64,000 nt of DNA from assembly GCA_030770535.1 (NCBI GenBank), contig JASVEC010000017.1:806001-870000 (forward strand), read 5' to 3'. Both the position numbers and the translations under genes were made by a program. This DNA comes from Batkoa obscura (taxonomy: Eukaryota; Entomophthoromycota; Entomophthoromycetes; Entomophthorales; Batkoaceae). Positions within the stretch are counted from its first letter, which is position 1, and every line of letters starts with the position of its first letter. The notes beneath the pieces were generated by a model. That model worked only from the letters and a program-made list of their open reading frames with translations, made no database searches and had not been told where the DNA came from. Positions 1 through 10,515 of this stretch are shown piece after piece.

Positions 1-115
1 ACTTTTGGCTTTTAATAAAGAATTTATTTTTATAGAATTTTAAGCAAAGTTTTCAAAATATAAATATTTAAAAATTGGATAAAAAAATGAAACCAATTCG
101 GACACCCCTATATGC
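1..115. repeat. Transposon terminus, inverted copy of 1789-1903
   Basis: These 115 bases are an exact reverse complement of 1789-1903. The inner end reads GGACACCCCTATATGC. In the second copy the element body lies to the right of the matching end, so here the body should lie to the left, beyond the window. The perfect identity points to recent movement or gene conversion. Confidence 0.85.
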
Positions 116-863
116 TCTATAGAGTGCAGAGTATTTTAATTTAAGAATGTTGTCCTAACCTGGTACTTACACAGTTAATTAGTAATGGAATATGCGTTTT
201 CATTAGCTTGAATAAAATAATTCTTTATCAAAGAGGATTTTATATGAGTGCTGAATACTCTAACCTAATATTAATTTTTTTTACTACCAAATGTGGTACT
301 TTAAAAAGACTTTTAATTAATTTAGAATACTGCTGTTTTATTTTAAATTACAAACATATCACAGAAACTAATGTATTAAGTACTTTTACAAATAAGGTGA
401 CTAAACATAATATCCAAATACATAGCCAAACATTAAGTCAAACATTGTTCCTTTAATATTTTTTAATTTATCTTTATTCGAATAATTGAATATTTTGCTT
501 AAATTCTCCGAATTCTGAATTCTAAAAAAGTTATTGTCCATACATAATTATTTGGAATTCTATTTAACTTATACTAACTCCTTTTTTACAACATAGTTTA
601 GATTTTTGTTAAACTGATTTAATTTATGTTTTTCAACCTGTGTTTTATAAATGTACTCTAAACTTTCAAAGCTATGGTAAACAGGATTAAAACAACGTTT
701 ACAAGTTCTATAATCTTTAATTAAAATAAATCAAGTGAACCGTATATTAAGAGTAAACTAACTTAATTTAAACTAAATAGATTTTAAAGAACAAAAGGTA
801 TATATTGAAAAAAAATCAGAAAAAAATCAAAATAAAAGTTTAGCTTTATTGACAACTATTGTA
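116..863. other. AT-rich non-coding region
   Basis: I see no supported gene. The only open frame (208-456) starts with a non-ATG codon, has no recognisable motif and looks like chance in AT-rich DNA. The last 100 bases are probably the promoter and 5' UTR of the small membrane-protein gene at 864. Confidence 0.5.
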
Positions 864-1440
864 ATGCGTCTCAATCAACCAATATTGGCAGAAAGTTCTT
901 ATGTTGAAGATATCCAACTTAAATCGCACTATTTATTTGATCTAAATATACAACACAGTATCACCGAAATAATGTTGTTTGGAACAGATGAAAATAAACC
1001 ACAGTTACCTTTAATCGTGAAAAAAACCTACAATTATCGGATTGCACTCATAGCCTTATTAAGTATGTTATTCATAGCTATAGGAGTTATCCTCTATTTT
1101 TTTGCAAAACCTTCTCTGTTAGCATATGCTGTTTTAACTTCTCTTGTTATCTTTTTACTTTTAGCCCATGAGATCTATGTAATTTATAACCTATTTTGTA
1201 ATTAATACCTAATTAAATTAATTTTAGGGTTACATTCATTTTATAAAAAGCATCAAAGATACAAATACTTACATCAAAAGAAACAAAAATGCAGTAGCTA
1301 GATTTCGTATAATTGAACAAAGGGATAGGGTTATTATCCCCTTAAATCCAAATGCCCCTCAAAGCTTAGGTGAACCTCATAATGTTTATACTAACCCAAA
1401 GTGGTACCATCTTCCTCAAATGTTTGGCCCTAGCTATTGA
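864..1440 (+). CDS. Small two-helix membrane protein of unknown function (2 exons)
   Basis: I do not recognise the family. Exons 864-1178 and 1228-1440 join in phase 0 across a 49-bp GT...AG intron and give 175 residues. The start is the first ATG of an open frame that extends upstream only through a non-ATG TTG at 849. Residues about 55-100 hold two hydrophobic stretches (starting ALIALLSMLFIAIG and LAYAVLTSLVIFLLL) joined by a short loop. The N-terminal 50 residues and C-terminal 70 residues are polar, and the tail is rich in Asn, Pro and aromatic residues (ends MFGPSY). The second exon's clean frame and the splice fit argue for a real gene. It sits between two copies of a transposon terminus, so it may be host DNA trapped between insertions or, less likely, cargo. 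Confidence 0.6.
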
Positions 1441-1788
1441 ATTAAATTTTTATTGTTTTTAATTATTTATAAGTTGAAAGTCGGAGATTTTGTTCAATAC
1501 ACCTTCAATAATATTTGACTGGCTTTTTGATTTTATAAGAGTTTAAAACACAATCAATCACTTTTTTATCATTAAATCCTGTTTATATCACAATACAATT
1601 AATTTGGTTTATATTTGTTGGGATTTTAGTTCAATTGTAGTTTTTTAAAAGTTGAAACGTTAACTAATTTATAATGCGCAAAATATAAAATAACTGTGAA
1701 ATTGTGTAATATAGTTATCCCAGAATTTTTACCTATGGGCCAAAAATATGTTTATAGATGAAGCATTTATAAGGTTCTTTATAATAAT
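1441..1788. other. AT-rich intergenic stretch
   Basis: Downstream flank of the membrane-protein gene up to the transposon end. No open frame or repeat of note. Confidence 0.4.
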
Positions 1789-2327
1789 GCATATAGGGGT
1801 GTCCGAATTGGTTTCATTTTTTTATCCAATTTTTAAATATTTATATTTTGAAAACTTTGCTTAAAATTCTATAAAAATAAATTCTTTATTAAAAGCCAAA
1901 AGTACCTGACACAGTTTTAAATTATTTTGTTATAATTTATATTGTTAATTAGCAGAATTTTTATTAAATTTAATATAAATTTCTGGATTAGCAAAGATTT
2001 TACTAATATAGCCTGTATAGTGATATTAGTCAAAGTTGTAATATGTAAATAAATATATACTTTTATATAACTTTATTAAGAAATATTTATTATTAACTGT
2101 TTTATATTTAACACTGCAGATTTGCTACCAAATGAATAAATTATTTTAATGTTATAATTACATTATTAATATATCGCTAAGTTAATAAATAGCTGCATGG
2201 GAGGGGGTGGTTAGCCCCAAAACTATAATTAACCATCCCTATGTAACACAAGCAGTATAATAATAGTTTTTACTTACTATTACAACTACTTGCTCTTTGA
2301 TTATTTATTAACTTAGCTATTAATAAT

Positions 2328-3480
2328 TTAAGTAATATCAACATTTAATAATTGATTTCTATCATCTAATAAGCTACTTATTTGCTTACTAAATATTGAA
2401 ACTTTTAAATTTTCAGTTATTTTTGTAAGATAAGCTGGGATTGACCTTTTAATTTTTCTATCCTCTATAGACTCTATAACTTTAATTGGGATCATATCGC
2501 TTTTTTTTGATCTATCAGATACTGGATAACAGTGTAGTTTTTTACCACGTTTAATAAAATGTGAATACTTTCTAATACCTTTTATTTTTATTTTTATTTT
2601 TATTTTTATTTTTACTTTTACTTTTATATCTTTGTTTCTTTCATACTTTTTAAAAGTTATATTTGTTTTCCCATTATTGACAGTTGAGTTATTAACTCTA
2701 TTATGTTCACAAATAAAAATCTCAAGTTTTGAAATTAATTGATCAATATGGGGATGTATTTTTGTATTTAAAAATTTCACTAACAGTTTTTCCACTTAAA
2801 TAGCACTTAAAAGATAGAAAAAATAATGAAACCAAAAAAAACATCCTCATATCTTCTATTTTATCTAATGCTTCAAAACTATTTTTCCACTGTGAAAGAT
2901 TTCCAAAATGTCCATCAATTATACTTTTTCCATGATGCTCAGCAAAAAAACTAAGATCAATATTTAAACTACTATTTATTTTATAAATTCCTTTAAATAT
3001 ATAATGTAAAAAATCTTGAAATTTAAAATGATATCCTGTATCTGCCTATATGTTAATTTTTGTAAACTTTTTAAATAAAGGCTCTTTAGATATTAAGTCA
3101 ATTAAACAATCTCCTGCATATGCTGAATCATGATTTAATATTTCAGATAAATAATCAAAATAAACTTTGCCTATTGTTTTATCGTTTTTTAAATACAAAA
3201 CGTCAAAACCTAATACTGATATAGCTTGTTTATTATAATGATCTAAGTTTATTGGATCTGGTCTTGTTCCTATTTCCATATTTTGTTTAAAGTCTAAAAT
3301 TATTATACAACTTCTATTATTTAATTTTTCAATAGTTTCATTAAGTATGTTTTTTTGAGTATCAACACAAAATTCATGTAATTTATATAACCTTTTTTCT
3401 TTATTAAAAGATTCCTCTATCTCTGCTTTATTTTTTGTCGCTGTATTTATTTTATTTTCAAATAACTTTTTTCTAACTGT
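2328..3480 (-). pseudogene. Transposase relic, catalytic and C-terminal part
   Basis: Minus-strand frames read on from the N-terminal piece across the inserted element at 3488-3953. Visible in order: a Lys/Glu-rich coil, LDFKQNMEIGTRPDPI, VLGFDVLY, YFDYLSEILNHDSAYAGDC, then after one stop ADTGYHFKFQDFLHY and FFAEHHGKSIIDGHFGNLS. The spaced acidic residues (LDFKQ, ADTG, HHGK..DGHFG) look like a DDE-type catalytic core. The reading then meets MITE-A and continues as a basic tail with an (IK)n run caused by a TTTTTA microsatellite at about 2580-2625. I recognise the HGKS..D.HFG arrangement as transposase-like but cannot name the superfamily. Confidence 0.6.
2746..2852 (+). repeat. MITE-A copy (inside transposase relic)
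   Basis: Full-length 107-bp copy. It runs from ATATGGGGATGT to CATCCTCATAT with the family core (ACTAACAG, CCACTTAAATAGC, GAAACC). It splits the transposase relic, so it is younger than that element. Confidence 0.85.
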
Positions 3481-3487
3481 ATACTGG

Positions 3488-3953
3488 TGTGAAAGTTGAT
3501 ACTTAGTGGTCGAAGTTAAAAGCTACTCTTGCTTAATTAACTTGCCTTGAGTCGAAGGGTCTTAGTTTATGTAACTAAGGTAGACTTAACTTAATAGAAA
3601 TAGTATGTAGTAAGCTACAAATTATGTAAAACAAATACAATGGAAGATACTACTATAAAATCTATATCAGATGTTGTCAGAAAGACTTAGTGACTTTATT
3701 AATGATACGTTATCAGGGAGTAATCCAATTAAAAAAGCCTGGAGTTATCATATTGAAGAATCTCTTTTATACTCCAATAAATATGGATATTAATACGAGA
3801 GGATGTTATTCCTTGCAATATGAAGTTATAAATTCTCGCAGCAAATCAAAATAAGGGACTCTGACTTGATTGTATTTGAACTTGAGAACACAGCAACTTA
3901 AGTGATTGTTGCGTTATAATCAATCCGAGAGCTAAATAAAGCAATATTTCACA
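3488..3953. repeat. Second small element (hAT-like MITE), copy 1, 466 bp
   Basis: Begins TGTGAAAGTTGATACT and ends AATATTTCACA. The reverse complement of the outer right edge reads CAGTGTGAAATATTG, reminiscent of hAT ends. It is an inverted, diverged copy of 4724-5084 and interrupts the transposase relic just after its DLCNICAQC motif. CTGG flanks both sides, a possible but short target duplication. It is about 100 bp longer than copy 2 because of an internal stretch around 3785-3895. Confidence 0.65.
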
Positions 3954-4624
3954 CTGGGCACATATATTACATAAATCTGTTTTTCTTGCTGGATTTTTAA
4001 AATTATTTGGTATATATTTAAATAATGTTGACCTAGCTACTGTTTTATCTTTTAAATCATTAAAATATTTACTATATATCATTCTTCTACTTTTATTTAA
4101 TGTATATATATTCTCTGACGAATATTTATCATTATTTTTTTTACTAAATCTTGATGAAATAGTTGAATTATCAAGTAAATATTGTATAATAATCTCGATT
4201 TGCTCATCTTTAATTTTTTTTGTATTTTTGGTAGTAGTTCGTAACGTTGGTATTTTATTATTATTATTTTTGAATAATCATATTGATTTTTACTTATATT
4301 AAATCCAAAACTTTTACATTCATCAAAAGAATATATTGAAGCTATAGTCGATAATAATGCTACTTGTTGGTTTTTATTTCCTATTTCCCTTAAAACACTA
4401 ATTTTATACATTGCTTGATTAAGTCTGTTATTATTAATAGTAAACTTTAATGACATTTCTTTTCCTTTTTTTGTTTTATTATAAAATTCCATAAACTCTG
4501 GGTTATTGTGAATAGTTGTTAAAATTGATATAAATGAATTACAATGTTTATATAATGTACTTCTCCCTATCGTATTAAAGTTTTTAGAAATTCCATTTCG
4601 AAGTTTAGTTATAAAAGCTTGCAT
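3954..4624 (-). pseudogene. Transposase relic, N-terminal DNA-binding part
   Basis: Starts MQAFITKLRNGISKNFNT and continues to FNISKNQYDYSK. Then a frame break near 4240 leads into a second frame containing NPARKTDLCNICAQC and an HTH-like basic region. The paired Cys residues (CNIC, AQC) suggest a zinc-binding element before the catalytic core. It is cut at 3954 by the inserted small element; the remaining protein resumes at 3480. Non-functional as it stands. Confidence 0.55.
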
Positions 4625-4723
4625 TTTGTTTTTATTTTAATAAAAAATAAAGTCAAATAATTATATAATTATATAACTATATATTATATATCTATTGAAC
4701 ATTCAATAAAAAATACAAAACGC

Positions 4724-5084
4724 TGTGAAATATCGGTTCATCAGCTCTGTGATTGATTATCGCATAATAATCACTTAACTTGTTTACAAAACTAGTTGGA
4801 GTATAAAATAGATTCTTCAACATAATAGCTCAAGGCTTTTTAATTGAATTGTTCCCTAATATTTTACTTTTAATAAAGCCACTAAATCTTTCTGACAATA
4901 TCTTATGTAGATTTTACAGTAGTATCCTGTATTCTATTTATTTTACATAGCTCGTAGCTTATTGTGTATTACTCCTATTGATTTAAGTCTATCTTAGCTA
5001 CATAAACTAAGGGCTTTTGACTTACGGCCAGTTAATTAAACTAGAACTGCCTTTAACTCCAATTACTGAGTACTAAATTTCACA
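4724..5084. repeat. Second small element (hAT-like MITE), copy 2, 361 bp
   Basis: Starts TGTGAAATATCGG and ends with a stretch closing in TTTCACA. Its reverse complement aligns along most of its length with 3488-3953 (shared words CTTAGTTTATGTA, TTGTCAGAAAGA, TTTATACTCCAA, AAGTGATT). It lies directly upstream of the transposase relic's start. Confidence 0.65.
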
Positions 5085-5268
5085 AACATATAATTAAAAA
5101 AATAAAATAAACAAAATAAACAAAATAAGTCTTTAAGTTAAATCTTTATATTTAGTTTTAAGCTTTTTAAATTTAGCTGATCATACATTAAAGACTTATA
5201 AATTTAAAAACTTAAAATTTGGATTAATTTTTAGCTAAATTCTGAAACCAATTCGGACATCCCCATAT

Positions 5269-5772
5269 GGCAAGTACAGTGTTTGAGCAAAAATTTGAAT
5301 AAAAATGTTTTTGATTATATCAAATATCTTATTCTTGTGCTTTAAATAGGTTAAAATTAAAACAACATATATGGGAGGATTGTTATAAATAAGTATTGAC
5401 AATCATTTACATAATTCCAAAGCTTTTTTATTTCAAGATACTATTACTCAGATTATCTTTAGTTGGCATATTTTGTTTACTCCGAAATATCCTCAGTTCA
5501 TAATAATAATTATTGGTAAATGGCATATAGCAACAATCAACGCGTATTAATAAGCTTTATATGCTTTTTTCAGAATCCTTATTTACTTTATATACTATTA
5601 ATCATAATTTAAACTTGACTATTTTAAAAAAATAAAACAAAGAATGATCTAAATGATATAATGAAGATAATCAGTTTTTAATAATGACACTTCATGTTAT
5701 AAAAATAAGTATTCAAAAAAAGTATTTAAACCCAATTAATTTGACATGTTAAAAGTAAAAAAATATTAAAAA
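5269..5772. other. Upstream region of first questin-oxidase-like gene (duplicated)
   Basis: From about 5420 to the start codon this region has a recognisable partner at 8130-8478 (shared TTTACTCC.AA.TATCCTCAG, AATGGCAT, AATAAGCTTT). Bases 5664-5827, covering the last 109 bp of promoter and first 55 bp of coding, are identical to 8370-8533. The duplication therefore included the promoter. Confidence 0.7.
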
Positions 5773-7168
5773 ATGTCACCATTGATTAAAACAAGTAAAG
5801 ATATTGATACAGTTGTGAACTCTTTAAGGCCATCAACTAAGTTTACTCCTTTCTCACCACAAAATGAAAGCTTTATTAAAATGAATCAAATTATTAATAA
5901 GAATCATAACAACGACATAATCTATGAAGGCTTTAAAACTAACCATGTGGTACATGCTATCTGTTCACTTTATAAAATGGGAGGTAACTTTCAATATCAA
6001 TTTAATCTGTAATAGTTAATAGTTATCTTATTAGCACCTCCTGAGATATTAGATCAATATTATGACAAGTCAATCACTTACCTTGAGCCATTGCCAGAGG
6101 ACAAATACAAAATAAGCCTTGAAAATTACGAAGAATATATAGCTAATAAAGAGTAAAGTTAATGTTTTTTATTTTTATCAAATATATAACTTCAGTCATA
6201 GCGCATATTCTTCTTACTTGAAGTTTTTTGATAATCAAGTCAGTGAATTGGGAGTTATTCCTGCTTTAAAAAAGTATGCTCCAAAAATTATCTCAGGACT
6301 CGCTGGAGCCGCATTACATCCTTTAATTCATTTAGGATATGCTGTAGAATTCAATAACCCAATAGTTGCAGCTGAAGGCCTAGCTTATGCTTATAGTTAT
6401 TACCTTCATCTCGATGATGTCACTAATTCTATCGAACCAGAAGAAATAAGCACAGAAGATATTGAACAAAAATTGATCAAAATGAACATAGGTGCTTCCA
6501 ATTCTAACAAATCTACAACTAAATCATATTCTGTGCATCTTATATTAGAAGAATTAAAAAATATGGGAGTAAAACCCCTTGATGAGAAAGAAAGAAAAGG
6601 ACGATTTGCTGATGGTCTTAAAGGAGTAGTAGAGAAAAATAGCCCCAGTTTAGTAAAACTAGCTAACAAATTTGGGGTAAATAAAGATAATATTAAAGAG
6701 CGTAGTAACGATTTAAGTATCGGAACAGTCGAAATATTCGGTGGTTCATATCGCCAAAACACTTTCGATTTCTTTTTATTGCATGGATTAACTGGAAACC
6801 ATGGCGTACGTACTTTATTACCTATTTTAGATCTAAAAGATCAAGTTCAATTGATCACTCTCAACTTTATCGCTTTAGTCATTCTTTTCTTAGCCCAAGG
6901 TGCTCCAAAACCTACCAAAGCATCTAAATCAATTCCAGAAGAAATTAAAGGGGGGAAAAATAATGACGATTCATGGTCAGAGATTTATATACGTTCTAGT
7001 GAATCTTTAGATGAGCATCTTATCAAAGGAGTCAGAAACTTATACGGATTACAAAAAGAATTTGGTGAAATGAACGGGCTCTTCTTTAAACCTGCTGCAT
7101 TTGCTGCATTGTATATTTCTAAAAACGATTGGAATTATAGTGGCATTGGCTATATTCCAGAAAACTGA
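5773..7168 (+). CDS. Questin oxidase-like protein (DUF4243), copy 1
   Basis: Three exons, 5773-5983, 6035-6152 and 6202-7168, give 431 residues; both introns are about 50 bp and GT...AG. The family (questin oxidase / AflY-type, PF14027) includes enzymes thought to carry out NADPH-dependent Baeyer-Villiger ring cleavage of polyketides. Visible family marks are HPLIHLGYAVEF with AAEGLAYAYSYYLH after it, SYRQNTFDFFLLHGLTG in the middle, and DEHLIKGVRNLYGLQKEFG followed by FFKPAAFAALYI near the end. Length is normal for the family. No polyketide synthase or other pathway gene is nearby, so the natural substrate is unknown. A second copy follows 2.7 kb downstream. The donor at 5984 was chosen because later donors leave exon 2 out of frame. 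Confidence 0.85.
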
Positions 7169-7317
7169 TATGAGCTTGTATTATTAATAAATTTAAGCTT
7201 TATTTAAAAGTTATTTATTTTTTTACTTAATTCTATATGAAAAGAGATTGGGGTAAATGAGTGATTGTATAAAAAGATTTAATGAAAAATTAACTTTTGT
7301 GCTATAAAAATTCTGTA

Positions 7318-7746
7318 TAAATTACAATTGAGTATTGTACTAGTATTAGCTATAGCTATTGGACTAATGTATTGGTAATTTTTTATGATACCCAAAATGA
7401 TGTTTTAATTTAAAGCTGGTATAGCAGTACTAGCATAAAAACCAACCATAACTGCTTTTACATTTGAAGTAACTGATTCTCCACTGGGCTTTGTTTTCAA
7501 TAAAGCAGTAGTTTTTTTATGTATTTTTCACACTGTAAATTTTAGAATCCAATTTTAAAATTTTCCTTGATTTCTTAAAATGATATCACCTGTTTAAAAA
7601 GTAATGAGATGTTGGATCCTTACCCTGATATTGATTTAAAATTTGAGTATGATAAAAAGAGATCTGTTGTAAACCTTGACTCAGCTGGTATAGTATTCAA
7701 TGATTACGATGTTCCATACTTAATTCATTTATTTGTTATATTTTAA
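7318..7746 (+). pseudogene. Decayed gene for a membrane-anchored protein
   Basis: One frame reads LSIVLVLAIAIGLMYW, a membrane segment, then MIPKMMF, FKAGIAVLA and KPTITAFTFEVTDSPLG, with three in-frame TAA stops. A further open piece from 7609 reads MLDPYPDIDLKFEYDKKR and ends with a stop at 7746. The order membrane helix then beta-rich segment recalls LEA-2-like fungal membrane proteins, but that is only a guess. Its position between the two questin-oxidase-like copies suggests it was a neighbour before or after the duplication. Confidence 0.35.
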
Positions 7747-8478
7747 TACATGCAAAAGTGTACAATTTAAAGAGATAAAAAGATTTAAAATTTTGAATCC
7801 AGTTAATTAGTCTAAAAATATGTAACGAAGTATAGCTTGGTTTCTAATAATAAAAATTCATATTTATTTAATTTTAAAAATGTTTTTAAAAAGCAAGACG
7901 ATTATATCTAACTTTTAACTTAACAACTTAACGATTACATGTAAAAGAGCTGTAGCCTTAATTAAAATATCATGCAACATTATATTATAAGAGAATATAG
8001 TCTTAAGGACCAAAAGTCATTAAATATTTATATACAATGAGTTTAAAAACTTACAAGGAGCTTTAAAACTTGATTTTAAATTTCAATATAATAAGATATA
8101 TGAGATATGATCATAAACTTTTTTAAAATTCAAATAATTACATAGTTTAATTTAATTTTATGTTTTCTGTATTTACTCCAAATTATCCTCAGGCCTTGCT
8201 TACAAATATCGCTAAATGGCATGTAATAATAATTAATGCGTGTTAATAAGCTTTGTTTGTCTAATATGATTTATGTTGGAATTCTTATTTGCTTTATATA
8301 TTGTTTATCATATTAAAACTTGATTATTCTTTAAAAAGTAAAACAAATAACGTTTTAAATGATACAATAAAGATAATCAGTTTTTAATAATGACACTTCA
8401 TGTTATAAAAATAAGTATTCAAAAAAAGTATTTAAACCCAATTAATTTGACATGTTAAAAGTAAAAAAATATTAAAAA
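7747..8478. other. Spacer and duplicated promoter of second questin-oxidase-like gene
   Basis: The first 380 bases show nothing recognisable. From about 8130 on, the sequence matches the upstream region of copy 1, at first loosely and from 8370 perfectly. Confidence 0.55.
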
Positions 8479-9874
8479 ATGTCACCATTGATTAAAACAA
8501 GTAAAGATATTGATACAGTTGTGAACTCTTTAAAGCTATCAACTAAGTTTACTCCTTTCTTACCACAAAATGAAAGCTTTATTAAAATGAATCAAATTAT
8601 TAATAAAAATCGCAGTAATGATATGATTTATGTAGGCTTTAAAGCTAACCATGTGGCACATGCTATCTGTTCACTTTATAAAATGGGAGGTAACTTTCAA
8701 TATCAATTTAATCTGTAATAGTTAATAGTTATCTTATTAGCACCTCCTGAGATATTAGATCAGTATTACAACAGTGCAATGGTCTATCTTGAACCGTCAA
8801 CAGAAGACAAATATGATATAAGCCTTGAAAATTATGAAGAATATATAGCAACTAAAGAGTATTTTTTCTTTGATTTTTTCTTCAAATATCTAATTTAATT
8901 ATAGTGCATATACTTCTTACTTGAAATTTTTTGATGATCAAGTCAATGAATTAGGAGCTATTCCTGCTTTAAAAAAATATATCCCAAGAGTTCTCCCAGG
9001 ATTTGTCGGAGATGCATTACATCCTTTAATTCATTTAGGATATGCTGTAGAATTTGACAATGCAACAGTTGCAGCTGAAGGCTTAGCTTATGCTTATAGT
9101 CATTATCTATTTTTTGATGATATTATTAATTCTATCAAACCAGAAGAAATAAGCACAGAAGATATTGAACAAAAATTAGCCAAAATGGATATAAATGCTA
9201 CTAATCCTAAAAAGGCGAAATCTAAATCATATTCTGCGCATCTTATATTAGAAGAATTGAAAAATATGGGAGTAAGACCCCTTGATGAGAAAGAAAGAGA
9301 AGGACTGTTCTCTGATGCTCTTGATTTAGTAGTAAAAAAGAATGGCTTCGATTTAGCAAAATTAGCTAGTAAATTCGGAGTCAATGTAGCCAATATTGAA
9401 GAGCGTAGTAATGATTTAAGTATTGGTACTGTTGAAATGTTTGGTGGATCTTATCGTCAAAACACTTTTGATTTCTTTTTATTACATGGTGTAACTGGAA
9501 ACCATGCTGTACGGACCCTTTTGCCTATTTTGGAACCCAAAGATAAAGTCCTATTACTTACCCTTAACTTTGTCGCTTTAACTATCATTTTCTTAACCCA
9601 AGGGGCTCCTAAACCTACTGAGATATCTTGCTCGATTCCAGAAGAAATTGGTAAGGGAAAGAATAACGAAAATTCATGGTCAGAGATTTATATACGTTCT
9701 AGTGAATCTTTAGATGAGCATCTTATCAAAGGAGTCAGAAACTTATACGGATTACAAAAAGAATTTGGTGAAATGAACGGGCTCTTCTTTAAACCTGCTG
9801 CATTTGCTGCATTGTATATTCCTAAAAACGATTGGAGTTATAATGGTATTGGTTATCTTCCAGAAAATCAATAA
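8479..9874 (+). CDS. Questin oxidase-like protein (DUF4243), copy 2
   Basis: Exons 8479-8689, 8741-8858 and 8905-9874 give 432 residues with intron positions identical to copy 1. The same family motifs are intact (HPLIHLGYAVEF, FDFFLLHGVTGNHAVRT, DEHLIKGVRNLYGL, FFKPAAFAALYI). The central part has clearly diverged from copy 1, for example in the segment after DDIINSIKPEEISTEDIEQK. Three blocks are base-for-base identical: promoter plus start, intron 1 with its flanks, and the last quarter. This patchy identity indicates gene conversion after tandem duplication. Both copies keep full reading frames, so both are probably used. Confidence 0.85.
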
Positions 9875-10515
9875 GAGCTTATGTTATAAATAAACTTAAC
9901 TTCGCATTAAAAAAATACTCTATAATTTTCTACTCAAACTTATAAATATATGGTAGGAGTAAACAAATGTATAAAGTAAAAAAAGTGAACTTCTGATTAA
10001 AAACCAACTTCTTTATGGCATTAAGAAAATCGCTTTAAATTCTTTATAATACTAACCCTTACTCTAATGCTAGATTTAACACTATCACTAATATATATAT
10101 TTGTATGTAGTCTATTATAGCATTTCAATTTAAAATTGTCGCAAAATCACTAGTTCTCTGAAAGTCAGTTAAAACAACTATTCATTTTAACAGTTTATTT
10201 TAGAAATCGCTTTACACAAAAGTTAACAATATTGTTGATAAAAATTTGTGTAGTTTTTTTTTGCCCATCTCGAAAAGTATCTTGAATAAATATTTATACT
10301 CTAAAATTACTAATATAATTATGTTTAAAAAAACAACAAAGATAAAGCCAGCAATATAAACTATTCTTCTTATTTTCAAAGCATAAGCCATTGTCATTTT
10401 TCCTTTTTACAACGTTCACTTATAAACAATAAAACATAAACATATACTAAACATATACTAAACAGAAGCCTTGAATTATCCTTATATGTTGGATATAGGT
10501 CCATGTCCTTCAAAC
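9875..10515. other. AT-rich intergenic stretch
   Basis: No supported gene. A 61-codon minus-strand frame (10397 down to 10212) has an ATG and one hydrophobic segment, but nothing else supports it as a gene. Confidence 0.4.

Larger units (their letters stand above)
1789..5268 (-). mobile_element. Decayed DNA transposon, about 3.5 kb, with nested small elements
   Basis: The left end reads TAGGGGTGTCCGAATTGG (from about 1794) and the right end reads CCAATTCGGACATCCCCA (to about 5265), an inverted pair that agrees over about 18-24 bases; both ends are flanked by TA. Between them, on the minus strand, lie pieces of one transposase-like protein (4624 down to 3954, then 3480 down to 2328). A MITE-A copy (2746-2852) and two copies of a second element (3488-3953, 4724-5084) are inserted. 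The coding pieces carry an internal stop and a frame break, so the element is not autonomous. That the ends and this transposase belong to the same element is inference; nesting of two elements is possible. Confidence 0.6.

Noticed and set aside
208-456. 82-codon open frame near the left edge
   Set aside because: Non-ATG start, no motif or membrane pattern, AT-rich composition; expected by chance.
1-1903. A single 1.9-kb transposon with 115-bp inverted repeats carrying the membrane-protein gene
   Set aside because: The GGGGTGTCC ends face inward, toward the gene. In the 3.5-kb element and MITE-A these bases form the outer ends, so two separate elements are more likely.
2580-2625. TTTTTA microsatellite as a possible regulatory repeat or array
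   Set aside because: Simple repeat inside a dead transposase; no spacer structure, not a CRISPR array.
6011-6034. Alternative donor GTAATAG for intron 1 of the questin-oxidase-like genes
   Set aside because: It would make an intron of about 25 bp and put exon 2 out of frame. The GTAACT donor 26 bp earlier keeps frame in both copies.
6406-6762. Long antisense frames over both questin-oxidase-like genes (also 9103-9393)
   Set aside because: Mirror of real coding sequence on the opposite strand; no independent support.
10212-10397. 61-codon minus-strand frame with one hydrophobic segment
   Set aside because: Hydrophobic runs arise readily from AT-rich DNA. No splice partner or family resemblance.
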